A stretch of 64,000 bases of DNA from Streptomyces sp. Ru71 (GTDB lineage Bacteria > Actinomycetota > Actinomycetes > Streptomycetales > Streptomycetaceae): assembly GCF_002920535.1 (NCBI RefSeq), contig NZ_PQSS01000032.1:17837-81836 (forward strand), written 5' to 3'. The notes beneath the pieces are model-generated. The model did no database searches. It was not told the origin of the DNA and saw nothing but the letters and a program-made list of their open reading frames with translations. The translations under genes and the position numbers were made by a program. Below, one piece after another: positions 1 through 8,038 of the stretch (the stretch's first letter is position 1; every line of letters begins with the position of its first letter).

Positions 1-528
1 GGCACCGGAGGAGGCGTTGACGGCCCGGTAGTTCCAGCTGGACTCGTGGTCCACGATGTTGCTGAAGCACTGGAACTGGCTCGACGACACCATCTGACGC
101 GCCATCGCCTGGATCTGCGCGACGGTGTAGGAGCCCTGGATGGGGAAGCTGGAAGCGTCACGGGCGCTGCGGCTGGCGGCCTTCTCGGCCTCCGCGCGCT
201 CCTTGGCTTCCTTCGCCGCCTTCTCGGCGGCTTCCTTCTTCGCGATCGCGGTCTCGGCGGCCGCCTTGCGGGCCGCTTCCTCGGCGGTCTTCTTGGCGCT
301 CGCGTCCGCGGCGATGGCCTGTGCGTCGGCCTGCTGCGCGAGGGACGCGGTCTGCACCTGGGCCTGCTGACCCGCGGGTATGTCCGCGAGAAGCGTGACG
401 TCGGCTGCCGTCGCCTCGGCGTCGTTCGGCTGCGCGGTGCTGCCCGAGGCAACGCCGACGACGCTTCCGACAGCGGTGACCGCGGTGGCGGAGGCCACTG
501 CGAATCCCCGGACCGAAATCCGGCTCAC
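1..528 (-). CDS. secreted transglycosylase-like (SLT) muralytic protein, 3' end beyond the window
   Basis: Partial gene; its C-terminus lies left of base 1. The visible 176 codons give an N-terminal secretion signal with a hydrophobic Ala/Val core, then a long Ala/Lys/Glu-rich coiled-coil-like stretch (about residues 60-125). The start of a lytic transglycosylase-like domain follows, with a Gln-Cys-Phe segment and the characteristic HESSWN motif near the window edge. This layout (signal, Ala/Lys/Glu helix, SLT-like domain) is common in Streptomyces cell-wall hydrolases that cut peptidoglycan outside the membrane. I chose the GTG at 528 because GGAAGGAA lies just upstream; an in-frame ATG at 546 has no ribosome site. 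A 397-base leader separates it from phoH. Confidence 0.8.
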   Translation of the reverse strand, partial: MSRISVRGFAVASATAVTAVGSVVGVASGSTAQPNDAEATAADVTLLADIPAGQQAQVQTASLAQQADAQAIAADASAKKTAEEAARKAAAETAIAKKEAAEKAAKEAKERAEAEKAASRSARDASSFPIQGSYTVAQIQAMARQMVSSSQFQCFSNIVDHESSWNYRAVNASSGA

Positions 529-925
529 ACGGTTTCCTTCCAGCATCGCCCGCTTCGGTGACCCTGGCGGACGCAATCGTGCCCCTGACACTGGCCTCCC
601 CAACTGCGGGGTCACGGGAGGCGCGGGCCCGGTGGGCAACTCCCGGATCGGGAGCGCCGCGTGGTGCTCGGGCGGCATACGACGGCTGCTATGGAGTTGA
701 AACTTCTGTGGTGCCGTACCGCTGGGGGTACACGTGTGTCGTATGCGGGGCCTGACAGGAGTGAGACTCTGCCGCAACCCGACGCCGCACCGCAATTCCG
801 AGTTGCGTGTGAAAGCTCACATCCCGTTTGAGCCCGGGGATTTCATCGAACGCCCACATACGCCGGCGCCGCCCCGCTAGGCTCTTCGCCTTTGCGGGAC
901 GGCGCCAACTCCCGGATATTCGGGA
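529..925 (-). other. 397-base non-coding leader of the transglycosylase gene
   Basis: No convincing gene on either strand. The left part is the 5' region of the muralytic gene and must hold its promoter. The right part holds the phoH terminator. A short hairpin with arms CTCCCG/CGGGAG is visible near 640-654. I looked for the c-di-AMP (ydaO-type) riboswitch that precedes some streptomycete muralytic genes and did not find its conserved GGGGTGAATC-like blocks. Confidence 0.6.
865..906 (-). terminator. hairpin terminator after phoH
   Basis: Arms 865-877 and 894-906 pair over 13 positions with a single mismatch (GGCGCCG and CGGCGCC at the outside). The 16-base loop contains a further 4-bp AGGC/GCCT stem. 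It begins 20 bases after the phoH stop, as expected for a GC-rich streptomycete terminator without a T tract. Confidence 0.65.
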
Positions 926-2251
926 TCAGATGCTGCTGTCTTCGAGCATTTCGGTCACAAGCGCCGCGATCTGGGACCTCTCGGAACGATTCAGCGTGAC
1001 GTGAGCGAACAGCGGGTGCCCCTTGAGCTTCTCCACGACGGCGACGACCCCGTCGTAGCGCCCGACCCGCAGATTGTCCCGTTGTGCCACGTCATGCGTG
1101 AGAACGACCCGGGAATTGGCCCCGATCCGGGACAACACGGTCAGCAGCACGTTCCGTTCGAGCGACTGGGCCTCGTCGACGATGACGAAGGCGTCGTGCA
1201 GCGAACGGCCACGGATGTGGGTGAGCGGCAGGACCTCCAGCATCCCGCGTGCCGTGACCTCCTCGATGACCTCGCGCGAGGTGACCGCCGAGAGGGTGTC
1301 GAAGACGGCCTGCGCCCACGGGCTCATCTTCTCCGCCTCGGTGCCGGGCAGATAGCCCAGCTCCTGGCCGCCGACCGCGTACAGCGGACGGAAGACCATC
1401 ACCTTCTGGTGCTGGCGGCGCTCCAGGACCGCCTCCAGGCCGGCGCACAGCGCGAGCGCCGACTTGCCGGTGCCGGCCCGGCCGCCCATGGACACGATCC
1501 CGACGTCCGGGTCGAGCAGCAGGTCCAGGGCGATGCGCTGCTCGGCGCTGCGGCCCTTGATGCCGAACGCCTCCCGGTCGCCGCGCACCAGGCGGACGTT
1601 GCCCTCCGGGGTGATCCGGCCCAGCGCCCTGCCGCGCTCGGAGTGGATGGTCAGACCGGTGTGCACGGGCAGTTCGGCGGCCTCGGGGACGTACAGGCGC
1701 CCTTCCTCGAAGAGGATGTCCACCTGTTCGGCCGGCAGGGTGAGTTCGCTCATCCCGGTCCAGCCGGAGTTCTCCGTGATGGCCAGTTCGGCCCGGTACT
1801 CCTCGGCGAGCAGACCCACCGAGGACGCCTTGATCCGCAGCGGGAGGTCCTTCGAGACGACGGTGACGTCGAAACCCTCGGCCTGCAGGTTGCGGGCGAC
1901 CGCGAGGATGCGGGAGTCGTTGTCCCCCAGGCGGTAGCCGGTGGGCAGCACGCTGGGGTCCGAGTGGTTGAGCTCGACCCGTACGGTCCCGCCGAGGTCC
2001 CCGGTCGGAATGGGGGCGTCGAGACGGCCGTACCGCACCCGGAGGTCGTCGAGCAGGCGCAGTGCCTGCCGGGCGAAGTACCCGAGTTCGGGATGGTGCC
2101 GCTTGGCCTCCAGCTCCGTGACCACCACGACGGGGAGCACGACCTCGTGCTCGTCGAAGCGGCTCAGGGCGTTCGGGTCGGCCAGCAGGACGCTGGTGTC
2201 GAGAACGTAGGTGCGCCGGTCTGGCTTGGGGCGCTTTGTGCTGGTCACCAC
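926..2251 (-). CDS. phoH: PIN domain-PhoH family ATPase / RNA-processing protein
   Basis: 441 residues. An N-terminal PIN nuclease domain (about 12-150) carries the acidic residues D18 in LDTS, E47 in TELEAKR and D110/D112 in GDND. A linker follows, then a PhoH P-loop ATPase domain (about 230-441) with Walker A GRAGTGKS at 257-264 and Walker B FVIVDEAQ at about 355-362. This fused architecture matches mycobacterial PhoH2, which unwinds and cleaves RNA, so a cytoplasmic RNA-maintenance role is likely. The name phoH is historical and no phosphate link is visible here. The start is GTG 2251, directly followed by a second GTG (V2). The ribosome site is weak. The gene stands alone behind a 409-base leader. 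Confidence 0.93.
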   Translation of the reverse strand: MVTSTKRPKPDRRTYVLDTSVLLADPNALSRFDEHEVVLPVVVVTELEAKRHHPELGYFARQALRLLDDLRVRYGRLDAPIPTGDLGGTVRVELNHSDPSVLPTGYRLGDNDSRILAVARNLQAEGFDVTVVSKDLPLRIKASSVGLLAEEYRAELAITENSGWTGMSELTLPAEQVDILFEEGRLYVPEAAELPVHTGLTIHSERGRALGRITPEGNVRLVRGDREAFGIKGRSAEQRIALDLLLDPDVGIVSMGGRAGTGKSALALCAGLEAVLERRQHQKVMVFRPLYAVGGQELGYLPGTEAEKMSPWAQAVFDTLSAVTSREVIEEVTARGMLEVLPLTHIRGRSLHDAFVIVDEAQSLERNVLLTVLSRIGANSRVVLTHDVAQRDNLRVGRYDGVVAVVEKLKGHPLFAHVTLNRSERSQIAALVTEMLEDSSI

Positions 2252-2660
2252 GGAAGGACGTACCCCCTCGGATGAGGTCGGGGAGCGACGAAGTGGAGCT
2301 GGGCCGGGAGAGTGGGGGTAGCACAGGCCGGTGGCCGGCCGTCGCCTGCGGCGGGCCGTGAACCGGCCCTCCGCGGCTGCTTCCGTGCGGTGGCCGCACG
2401 GTCGGGCTGGTGCAAAGGGCCTCCCGGGCGGACGGCCCCGTGCCGTCCGCTGAGATCCGACGCCCGTGGTTCGGGTGTCGACCTGCTTGCCTTATGCCCT
2501 CGAAAATGCGCCGCCATGCCACAGGGCAGGGCGGCGCCGTGGTGAACTCCGTGTTACTTCCGGGTGGAACGGGGTACACGGGGCCTCTCCCCGGGGGTGC
2601 GGCGGGGTGTCGCCGTGTCAGCCGCCGGTAACGAGGCCCTCGACGGCCGGCCGGCGGTGC
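2252..2660 (-). other. 409-base non-coding region upstream of phoH
   Basis: No gene has convincing codon use here. Open frames exist on both strands but are compositional shadows. The region contains several GC-rich inverted repeats, the clearest at 2428-2450, and presumably the phoH promoter and a structured leader, plus the tail of the upstream prenyltransferase unit. Confidence 0.5.
2428..2450. repeat. 9-bp perfect hairpin in phoH leader
   Basis: Arms GCGGACGGC (2428-2436) and GCCGTCCGC (2442-2450) are exact complements around a 5-base loop. It lies about 180 bases upstream of the phoH start on the same transcript. It could be a leader structure or a terminator. Confidence 0.5.
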
Positions 2661-3434
2661 TCAGCCGCCGTAACGGCGGTGGCGGGCCGCGTAGTCGCGC
2701 AGCGCGCGCAGGAAGTCGACCTTGCGGAAGGCCGGCCAGAAGACCTCACAGAAGTAGTACTCCGAGTGGGCGGTCTGCCACAGCATGAAACCGGACAGCC
2801 GCTGCTCGCCGCTGGTGCGGATCACGAGGTCGGGGTCGGGCTGTTCGCTGGTGTAGAGGTGGCGGCCGATCATGTCGACGTCGACCTGCTCGGCGAGCTC
2901 GTCCATCGCCACGCCCCGCTCATGGGCGTCGAAGAGCATGGAGCGCACGGCGTCGGCGATCTCCTGGCGGCCGCCGTAGCCGATGGCGACGTTGACCAGT
3001 ATCCCGTCGACGTGGGCGGTGGCCTCCTCGGCCTCCTTCAGCGTGCGCTGCATGCCGCCCGGGAGGATGTCGGGGGTGCCGACGTGGTGCACGCGCCAGC
3101 GGCCGTCGGCGGCGAGGGAGCTCACGACGTCCTCGATGATGCCGAGCAGCGGCCCGAGTTCGTCCTCCGGGCGGGTGAGGTTGTCCGTGGACAGCAGCCA
3201 GAGCGTGACGACCTCCACGTCCGTCTCGCTGCACCAGCCGAGGAACTCCTCGATCTTGTCGGCACCGGCCTGGTGGCCCTGCGCGGTGGTGGATCCCGCG
3301 GCCTTCGCCCAGCGCCGGTTGCCATCCATGATGACCCCGATGTGCTTGGGCACCTGGGCGTGGTCCAGGTGGCCTTCCACCCGCCGCGCGTACAGCCTGA
3401 CCAGCAGGCCGCGCAGCTTGTCGCGCAGGTTCAC
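2661..3434 (-). CDS. uppS: isoprenyl transferase (cis-prenyltransferase, undecaprenyl-PP synthase family)
   Basis: 257 residues. It condenses isopentenyl diphosphate units in cis to make polyprenyl diphosphates, the lipid carriers for cell-wall precursors. The catalytic signature MDGNRRW is at 36-42, with D37 the Mg/diphosphate-binding residue. The C-terminal signature region is present (RTSGEQRLSGFMLWQ, then YYFCEVFWPAFRKVDF). Length fits the family. I chose GTG 3434, which has GGAGGGG upstream; the frame is open much further upstream but codon use and homology stop here. Streptomyces usually carry more than one such enzyme, so whether this one makes undecaprenyl or a shorter chain is not settled by sequence. 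Confidence 0.95.
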   Translation of the reverse strand: MNLRDKLRGLLVRLYARRVEGHLDHAQVPKHIGVIMDGNRRWAKAAGSTTAQGHQAGADKIEEFLGWCSETDVEVVTLWLLSTDNLTRPEDELGPLLGIIEDVVSSLAADGRWRVHHVGTPDILPGGMQRTLKEAEEATAHVDGILVNVAIGYGGRQEIADAVRSMLFDAHERGVAMDELAEQVDVDMIGRHLYTSEQPDPDLVIRTSGEQRLSGFMLWQTAHSEYYFCEVFWPAFRKVDFLRALRDYAARHRRYGG

Positions 3435-3498
3435 GTGATTGTCAGCCCCTCCGGTGCGGATCGGACATGCGCGCCGGGCTCGACCGGGCGCGGCACCT

Positions 3499-3543
3499 GT
3501 CCGTATGGCGGTCCCTGAATGGACCCGTCCGTATGGCGGTCCC
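3499..3543. repeat. 17-bp exact direct repeat upstream of uppS
   Basis: GTCCGTATGGCGGTCCC occurs at 3499-3515 and again at 3527-3543, 28 bases apart. On the minus strand each copy contains CATACG, a possible -10-like element, about 65-110 bases upstream of the uppS start. It may be a pair of operator or promoter elements. Confidence 0.5.
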
Positions 3544-3655
3544 CGATGGCGAAGCCTACCCCCGCCGGCGGAGTGGGGCGCTCCGGGGTGCCGGGCGTAC
3601 GGCGGCGCCAGGGGCGGGACGCCGTAGGGCGGGGCGGTGAGCAGCGAAAAGAAAC

Positions 3656-3688
3656 GGGCCGGTCCGTGGGGGGGAGACGGACCGGCCC
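3656..3688. terminator. 12-bp perfect hairpin, possible terminator
   Basis: Arms GGGCCGGTCCGT (3656-3667) and ACGGACCGGCCC (3677-3688) around a G-rich 9-base loop. A purine run follows on the plus strand and there is no T tract. It could end transcription entering uppS from upstream. Confidence 0.5.
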
Positions 3689-3939
3689 GAGGGGGGGTTT
3701 CCACCATAACCCTTCGTGAGGGCAGGTGGGTGCACCGGCGTGCCACAACTACTCTCCGAAATTGGCCGGCGACACCCTGCTGGGGACAGAAGCCGTGGTC
3801 GCGGGGGGTTTCGGGGCTGTGGAGGGCGAGGGGAACACGCCTGCGACCGTCCCCCCGACGGGCGAAGAGAGGGCGAACACACCCTTGACGGCGCCCGGCC
3901 GGTCCGGCGCCACGGCCCGGCGGCTGCGGCGATGCGGCA

Positions 3940-3976
3940 GCGGTACCGCGCAGCCCCCTCCACTGCGCGGTACCGC
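3940..3976. repeat. 14-bp perfect inverted repeat containing two GGTACC palindromes
   Basis: Arms GCGGTACCGCGCAG (3940-3953) and CTGCGCGGTACCGC (3963-3976) with a 9-base loop. Each arm has its own GGTACC palindrome, so the site can be either an RNA hairpin or a double protein-binding site. Confidence 0.55.
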
Positions 3977-4144
3977 CCGCGCAGCTTTGCTCACGCGAAT
4001 CGCCTTGGTCTGAACCTATGCGAGGCACCTGGGTGAAAGCGAGCGGCCCGCGATAACAATGTGGAAACCGCGTGCCGGAGGGGCTTGAGTGAGCCGTGTG
4101 AGTGACCGGTCCCGGTGCCCCAGAGGCCGCGCGGACGTCAGACG

Positions 4145-4936
4145 TCAGTGCGCGGGCTTGCGGGCGTCGAAGAGGTGCCGGGTGCTGTGGGCCACGAACG
4201 GTCCCTCGGCCTCGATCCGCTCGTGCAGCGCGCGCAGCTGCGGCTCGTACGCCTCCACGGTGAAGCCGGGGACCATCCAGACCACTTTGCGCAGGAAGTG
4301 CACAACGGCCCCGATGTCGTGGAACTCCATCCGCAGCCGCTCCGCGCGCAGCTCGACGACCTCCAGCCCGGCGGCCTCGGCCTCGGCCCGCTCGATGTCC
4401 GGGTGACGGCCGCGGCGCGTCTCCTCCGACTGCGGCCCAAGAAAATATTCGACGACCTCGAAGACGCTGCTCGGACCGACGTGCTGGGCGAAGTACGTGC
4501 CGCCGGGCTCCAGCACCCGCACGATCTCCGCCCACTGCGGCCGCACCGGATGCCGGCTGACGACGAGGTCGAACGCCTCGTCGGCGAACGGCAGCGGCGC
4601 GTCCTCGGGCGAGGCGACGACCGCGACGCCGCGCGGGCGCAGCAGCGCGGTGGCCTTGGCCACGTTCGGCGGCCAGCCCTCGGTGGCGACGACGAGCGCG
4701 GGAGCCTTGGCGGCACGTCCGAGGGCGAAGTCGAGCACCTCCCCTCCCCCGGTCTGCAGGTCCAGGGCGGCCGCGGCCGAGGCGAGCCGCTCGGCCATCG
4801 AGGTGGCGTACCCCCAGGACGGCCGCTCCTCGGTGGCCCGCCCCTCGAACCAGGAGAAGTCCCAGCCCTCGGTGGGCGCGGCGGCCCCCTCGGCCACGAG
4901 TTCCTCGAAGCTGCGGTGGCGGGGCCGATCGTTCAT
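4145..4936 (-). CDS. class I SAM-dependent methyltransferase
   Basis: 263 residues from ATG 4936 (an in-frame ATG at 4948 would add four). The methyltransferase core lies in the first two thirds: a glycine-containing SAM loop around VLDFALGRAAKAP, then a conserved acidic segment (FADEAFDLVVSRHP) and VLEPGGTYFAQHVG, the usual post-motif II/III strand. The C-terminus differs from the UbiE/MenG type. The substrate is unknown. Neither start has a ribosome site, and the divergent DinB-like gene also starts without one only about 50 bases away, so both transcripts may be leaderless. Confidence 0.88.
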   Translation of the reverse strand: MNDRPRHRSFEELVAEGAAAPTEGWDFSWFEGRATEERPSWGYATSMAERLASAAAALDLQTGGGEVLDFALGRAAKAPALVVATEGWPPNVAKATALLRPRGVAVVASPEDAPLPFADEAFDLVVSRHPVRPQWAEIVRVLEPGGTYFAQHVGPSSVFEVVEYFLGPQSEETRRGRHPDIERAEAEAAGLEVVELRAERLRMEFHDIGAVVHFLRKVVWMVPGFTVEAYEPQLRALHERIEAEGPFVAHSTRHLFDARKPAH

Positions 4937-4986
4937 GGGAGAGATCATCGCAAGGCGATGTCAGTGGCCGCTGCTAATTTCCCGGC

Positions 4987-5760
4987 ATGGCGGACGACAC
5001 GAGTGAAGCGGGCCTGCCCTACCGGGGCGGCGAGAAGGCGACCCTGCGGGCGAGCCTGGACCGGCACCGGGACGCGGTGCTGTGGAAGCTGGAGGGACTG
5101 GACGAGGAGCGGCTGCGCCGCCCCATGACACCGTCGGGCACCAGCCTGCTCGGGCTGGTGAAGCATCTGGCCTCGGTGGAGTACGGCTGGTTCGTCGAGA
5201 CGTTCGGCCGTGAGCCGGAGCCGCTGTGGTTCGACCCGTACGCGGGCGAGGACATGTACGCGTCCGACGACGAGACGGCGGAGCAGATCGTCGCCTTCTA
5301 CGGCCGCGCCCGCGCCGCCGCCGACCGCACCATCGCCGAGCTGCCGCTGGACGCGGTGGGCAGCCCGGCGTGGCACGAGGGCCGCGAGGTGTCGCTGCGC
5401 TGGGTGCTGGTCCACATGATCGAGGAGACCGCCCGGCACGCGGGCCACATGGACATCGCGCGGGAGCTGATCGATGGCAGCGTCGGGCGACCGCCCGCCG
5501 GCCTGACCGGCCGCCGTCACGGCAGCAGCGGCCGCACCTCCCGCGCGGCGAACCGCACGAACCCCTCCGGATCGGGCTCGTCCGCCGTCGGCTGCAGTAC
5601 GACGGTGTCGGCGCCGGCCGCGAGGAACTCCTGGACGGCCTTGGCGACGGTCCCGGCGTCCCCGGCGACACCGACGCCGGGCACGTCGGTGAGGCCCTCG
5701 GCGGCCACTTCGGCCCGCACGCGCGCCTGGGCGTCCGGCCCGGTGGCGGCCAGCAGATAG
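4987..5760 (+). CDS. DinB / DUF664 family protein with an unusual C-terminal extension
   Basis: 257 residues as open. Residues 1-165 form a four-helix DinB_2/DUF664-type bundle with the metal-ligand His pattern (LVKHLASVEYGWF, then MIEETARHAGHMDIARELIDG). Members of this fold are thiol- or metal-dependent enzymes, often using mycothiol or bacillithiol; no substrate can be assigned. The family normally ends soon after the ELIDG helix (about 5480-5520). Here the frame runs on about 80 codons, antisense to the 3' end of the next gene (5517 onward), in Ser/Arg/Pro-rich shadow-like sequence. A lost stop codon or a sequencing error near 5510 is likely. Start ATG 4987. Confidence 0.8.
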   Translation: MADDTSEAGLPYRGGEKATLRASLDRHRDAVLWKLEGLDEERLRRPMTPSGTSLLGLVKHLASVEYGWFVETFGREPEPLWFDPYAGEDMYASDDETAEQIVAFYGRARAAADRTIAELPLDAVGSPAWHEGREVSLRWVLVHMIEETARHAGHMDIARELIDGSVGRPPAGLTGRRHGSSGRTSRAANRTNPSGSGSSAVGCSTTVSAPAARNSWTALATVPASPATPTPGTSVRPSAATSARTRAWASGPVAASR

Positions 5761-6392
5761 ACGACGACCCGGTGCGGATCGCCGAGCCGCCCGGCCGCCT
5801 CCCGCCCCTCGTCGATGATCCGCCGGGCCCGCCGCACCGCGTCGGGCGGGTTGTTCATCGTCAGCAGCGTGCCGTCGGCGGCCTCACCGGACAGCCGCAG
5901 CGAGCGCGGCCCGGTGACCCCGGCGAGCACCGGCATCGGGGCGGGCGGAGGCCAGTCCAGCGCGACGTCGTCGAGCCGCACGTACCGCCCCTCGGTGCTG
6001 AGCCGCTCACCGCGCAACAGGCCGCGCAGGGCGAGCAGATACTCCCGCAGCAGCGTCACCGGCGACTGGGCGCGCGCCCCGACCTGCCCCATCCAGTCCT
6101 GCACCCCGTGCCCGACGGTGAGCATCGCGCGCCCGGGGAACATCCGCTCCAGCGAGGCGGCCTCCATCGCCGTGACGGCGACATTCCGCAACGGAACGGG
6201 CAACAGCCCGATCCCGACCCGCACCCGCTCACTCCACGCCAGCGCGGCGGCGAGGGTGGAGACACCGCCCTCCAGGAAGCAGTCCTCCCACAACCACAAC
6301 TCGTCCAGCCCCGCCTCGTCCGCGACACGCACCACGGAACGCAGCCGCTCGGGCGGAAGCTGGGGCCGGAAGACAACGCCTAGTCCAGTCAT
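5517..6392 (-). CDS. LLM-class (luciferase-like) flavin/F420-dependent oxidoreductase
   Basis: 291 residues, the usual size for single-subunit bacterial luciferase-like monooxygenases and F420-dependent dehydrogenases. It begins with GVVFRPQLPPERLRSVV and has the family blocks LWEDCFLEGG, RVGIGLLPVPLRN and LTVGHGVQDWMGQVGARAQ, the last being a cofactor-binding loop. It ends in a domain like the F420-binding subset. Actinobacterial members mostly use F420, so an F420-dependent reductase is the better guess, but the substrate is unknown. Its 3' end lies antisense to the extension of the DinB-like gene. It starts at ATG 6392, with no clear ribosome site. Confidence 0.9.
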   Translation of the reverse strand: MTGLGVVFRPQLPPERLRSVVRVADEAGLDELWLWEDCFLEGGVSTLAAALAWSERVRVGIGLLPVPLRNVAVTAMEAASLERMFPGRAMLTVGHGVQDWMGQVGARAQSPVTLLREYLLALRGLLRGERLSTEGRYVRLDDVALDWPPPAPMPVLAGVTGPRSLRLSGEAADGTLLTMNNPPDAVRRARRIIDEGREAAGRLGDPHRVVVYLLAATGPDAQARVRAEVAAEGLTDVPGVGVAGDAGTVAKAVQEFLAAGADTVVLQPTADEPDPEGFVRFAAREVRPLLP

Positions 6393-6451
6393 GCGAGGTT
6401 CCTATCGCCGGGTGGGCAGGGTCACAACTGATTTAAACGGCGGGCCGGTTG

Positions 6452-7098
6452 TCAGCCCGTGGGCTCGTCGGCCGGCTCCTCGAAGGAGAGGGTCCGGAGG
6501 ATCGCCGCCGTCATCTCGCAGAACTCACCCCAGTAGTCCATCGCAGCCGTGTCCAGGGTGAAGAGGGCTGTGTACGGCCCCGTGGGGAACGGCACGTGCA
6601 CCTGGATCTGCCCGGTGAGAAGTTCCACCGGCTCACCGGTGCCGGTGATCTCCGGGTGAAGGGTCAGCTCGTTGACCCGGACGCAGGACACCGCCGGACC
6701 GCACGGCAGATCGAGCCAGCGCGCATCGTTGCGTGGATCGCCGGAAAGAGCCGCCAGGACGCCCTGGGCCACCACATCCGGATCGTCCTGATCCGTCTGC
6801 ACCACTGCCGCGGTGAAGGCACAGGGGGCGACACCCCCCTGTCCCTGGCGAACAGACCCATCGCCGAGTAGGCACATCCGTTGTCCACCATCAGCTCGGC
6901 CAGCGCGGCGTAGTACGGCGCCGCAGGCGTCCAGATCGTTTCGTCTCCTCGGACGTACAGTTCGCGCACGAAGTCACGAGAGCGTGCCGCTCGCTCCTCC
7001 GGTGACGCAGCCAGCGGCAGAGCGTGGAATCCGGTGGGTGCGATGAACGAGAACGGAGGGACCGTCTCGGACGCCACTGCCACCACTGGCGTGGTCAT
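6452..7098 (-). pseudogene. hypothetical protein interrupted by a +/-1 frameshift at a G6 run
   Basis: Two overlapping frames make one protein. The first starts at ATG 7098 (ribosome site GGAAAGGAAG) with MTTPVVAVAS and runs about 85 coding-like codons to a run of six G at about 6833-6838 on the minus strand. After that its codon use collapses into Arg/Trp-rich nonsense. The other frame resumes there with coding-like sequence (GVAPCAFTAA) and runs to the stop at 6452. Adding one G restores a single protein of about 214 residues. It is the last gene of the T7SS-like operon. A true mutation, slippage-dependent expression or an assembly error are all possible. Function unknown. Confidence 0.75.
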
Positions 7099-7115
7099 CT
7101 CTGCTTCCTTTCCGA

Positions 7116-8024
7116 TCACAGGTCGCCGGGGTCGAAGGCCCCGCGCCCACCGTGTTTGTTCATGAACCAGTACTGCTTCACGACGCCGGAATCAGCGCTC
7201 ACCGGCTCGTCGGTGGCCACCTCGATGAGGAACTTGCCGCTGGGACGGCGCGTGATGACCGGCTCGGCCGTGAGGTCCCGGTCGGGGACAGAGGTGACGT
7301 ATGACTCGACGTACGCGCGCTGCCGAGGCGTCAGGGCGCTGAGAGGCACCAACTCGGTGGGATGTGCGAGGTGGCGGAGGACCGTCCAGTACCTGCGTGC
7401 GCTCGGTGGGGCGAGTCGACACCAGGAGCCGTCCACGAACTGGATCTTGGCGTCCTCGCCGACACCGCTGAACCGCATCCGCTCGACCCGCGCGATCTCC
7501 GCACGGTTCACTTGCCAGAGAACCTCGTCGTGCCCCGGGTCACCGCCCGGCAGGCCGAGGACGAGCAGCCTGCGGTCGGTGACCACGGCATGGGTCCGGT
7601 ACCTGTCGGGACAGCGTCCCGGGTCCAACTGCCATGGCAGTGTGCGCGCGATGCCGTCCCGAGTCGCCCACATGACGGGGAAGTCATGAACCTCGTTGTC
7701 CGGGTCCTGGGGGCGGCCGGGACGGTCACCCGCCCCCGGCAGGAAACTGCCCGTGCCCCCAAGCGCCTCCAGAGCACCTCCGACGAGAACGTAGGCGGCT
7801 CGCAGCCCGAACATGCCGGCCTTCCGGACCGGCTGCTCGTCCGTCTCGGGACTGGGAACGAATTCGGGCCCGTCCGGCCACCCTGGCAACTCGCCCTGGA
7901 TGTCATGGCGCTGATGGTCGCGGAACCACCGCTTCCCGGACACCGTCGGAGCCGTGCCGGTCGCGAAGACGATGGCGTCACGAGCGAGGAGCGTCTCCCC
8001 CGGCTCGGGGACCCAGGTAGCCAT
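7116..8024 (-). CDS. hypothetical protein of T7SS-like operon
   Basis: 302 residues, no signal peptide and no family I recognise. It is a soluble, Trp/Pro/Arg-rich protein with a block resembling a DNA- or membrane-associated PH-like regulator region (YRTHAVVTDRRLLVLGLPG, WQVNRAEIARVERMRFSG). This strand pattern is seen in bacterial PH-like proteins. A preceding hydrophobic segment (LRAAYVLVGGALEALGG) could be a weak membrane anchor. It sits between the WXG-type gene (ends 8039) and the frameshifted gene (starts 7098, 17 bases after its stop), so it is in the same operon. ATG 8024 has GAAAGAG upstream. Confidence 0.75.
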   Translation of the reverse strand: MATWVPEPGETLLARDAIVFATGTAPTVSGKRWFRDHQRHDIQGELPGWPDGPEFVPSPETDEQPVRKAGMFGLRAAYVLVGGALEALGGTGSFLPGAGDRPGRPQDPDNEVHDFPVMWATRDGIARTLPWQLDPGRCPDRYRTHAVVTDRRLLVLGLPGGDPGHDEVLWQVNRAEIARVERMRFSGVGEDAKIQFVDGSWCRLAPPSARRYWTVLRHLAHPTELVPLSALTPRQRAYVESYVTSVPDRDLTAEPVITRRPSGKFLIEVATDEPVSADSGVVKQYWFMNKHGGRGAFDPGDL

Positions 8025-8038
8025 GGCAACGTACTCTT

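Larger units (their letters stand above)
3435..4144. other. 710-base region without a confident gene; repeats and two strong hairpins
   Basis: It lies between the methyltransferase (minus) and uppS (minus). It holds a 17-bp direct repeat (3499-3515, 3527-3543) and perfect hairpins at 3656-3688 and 3940-3976. Possible small frames are GTG 3726 to 4013 (plus), GTG 3994 to 3749 (minus) and a 9-codon ATG frame at about 4060-4089. None has the very high GC3 of neighbouring genes, so I do not call them. Confidence 0.5.

Noticed and set aside
529..925. c-di-AMP (ydaO-type) riboswitch ahead of the muralytic gene
   Set aside because: Expected for some streptomycete cell-wall hydrolases, but the conserved blocks are not in the leader.
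1001..2275. Plus-strand frame through phoH
   Set aside because: Antisense to a gene with unmistakable PIN and PhoH motifs.
2245..2517. Small minus-strand gene before phoH
   Set aside because: Arg/Pro/Ala-rich with no ribosome site; looks like a compositional shadow of the leader.
3726..4013. Small gene on the plus strand upstream of the methyltransferase end
   Set aside because: GC3 is far below neighbours and a strong inverted repeat (3940-3976) lies inside it.
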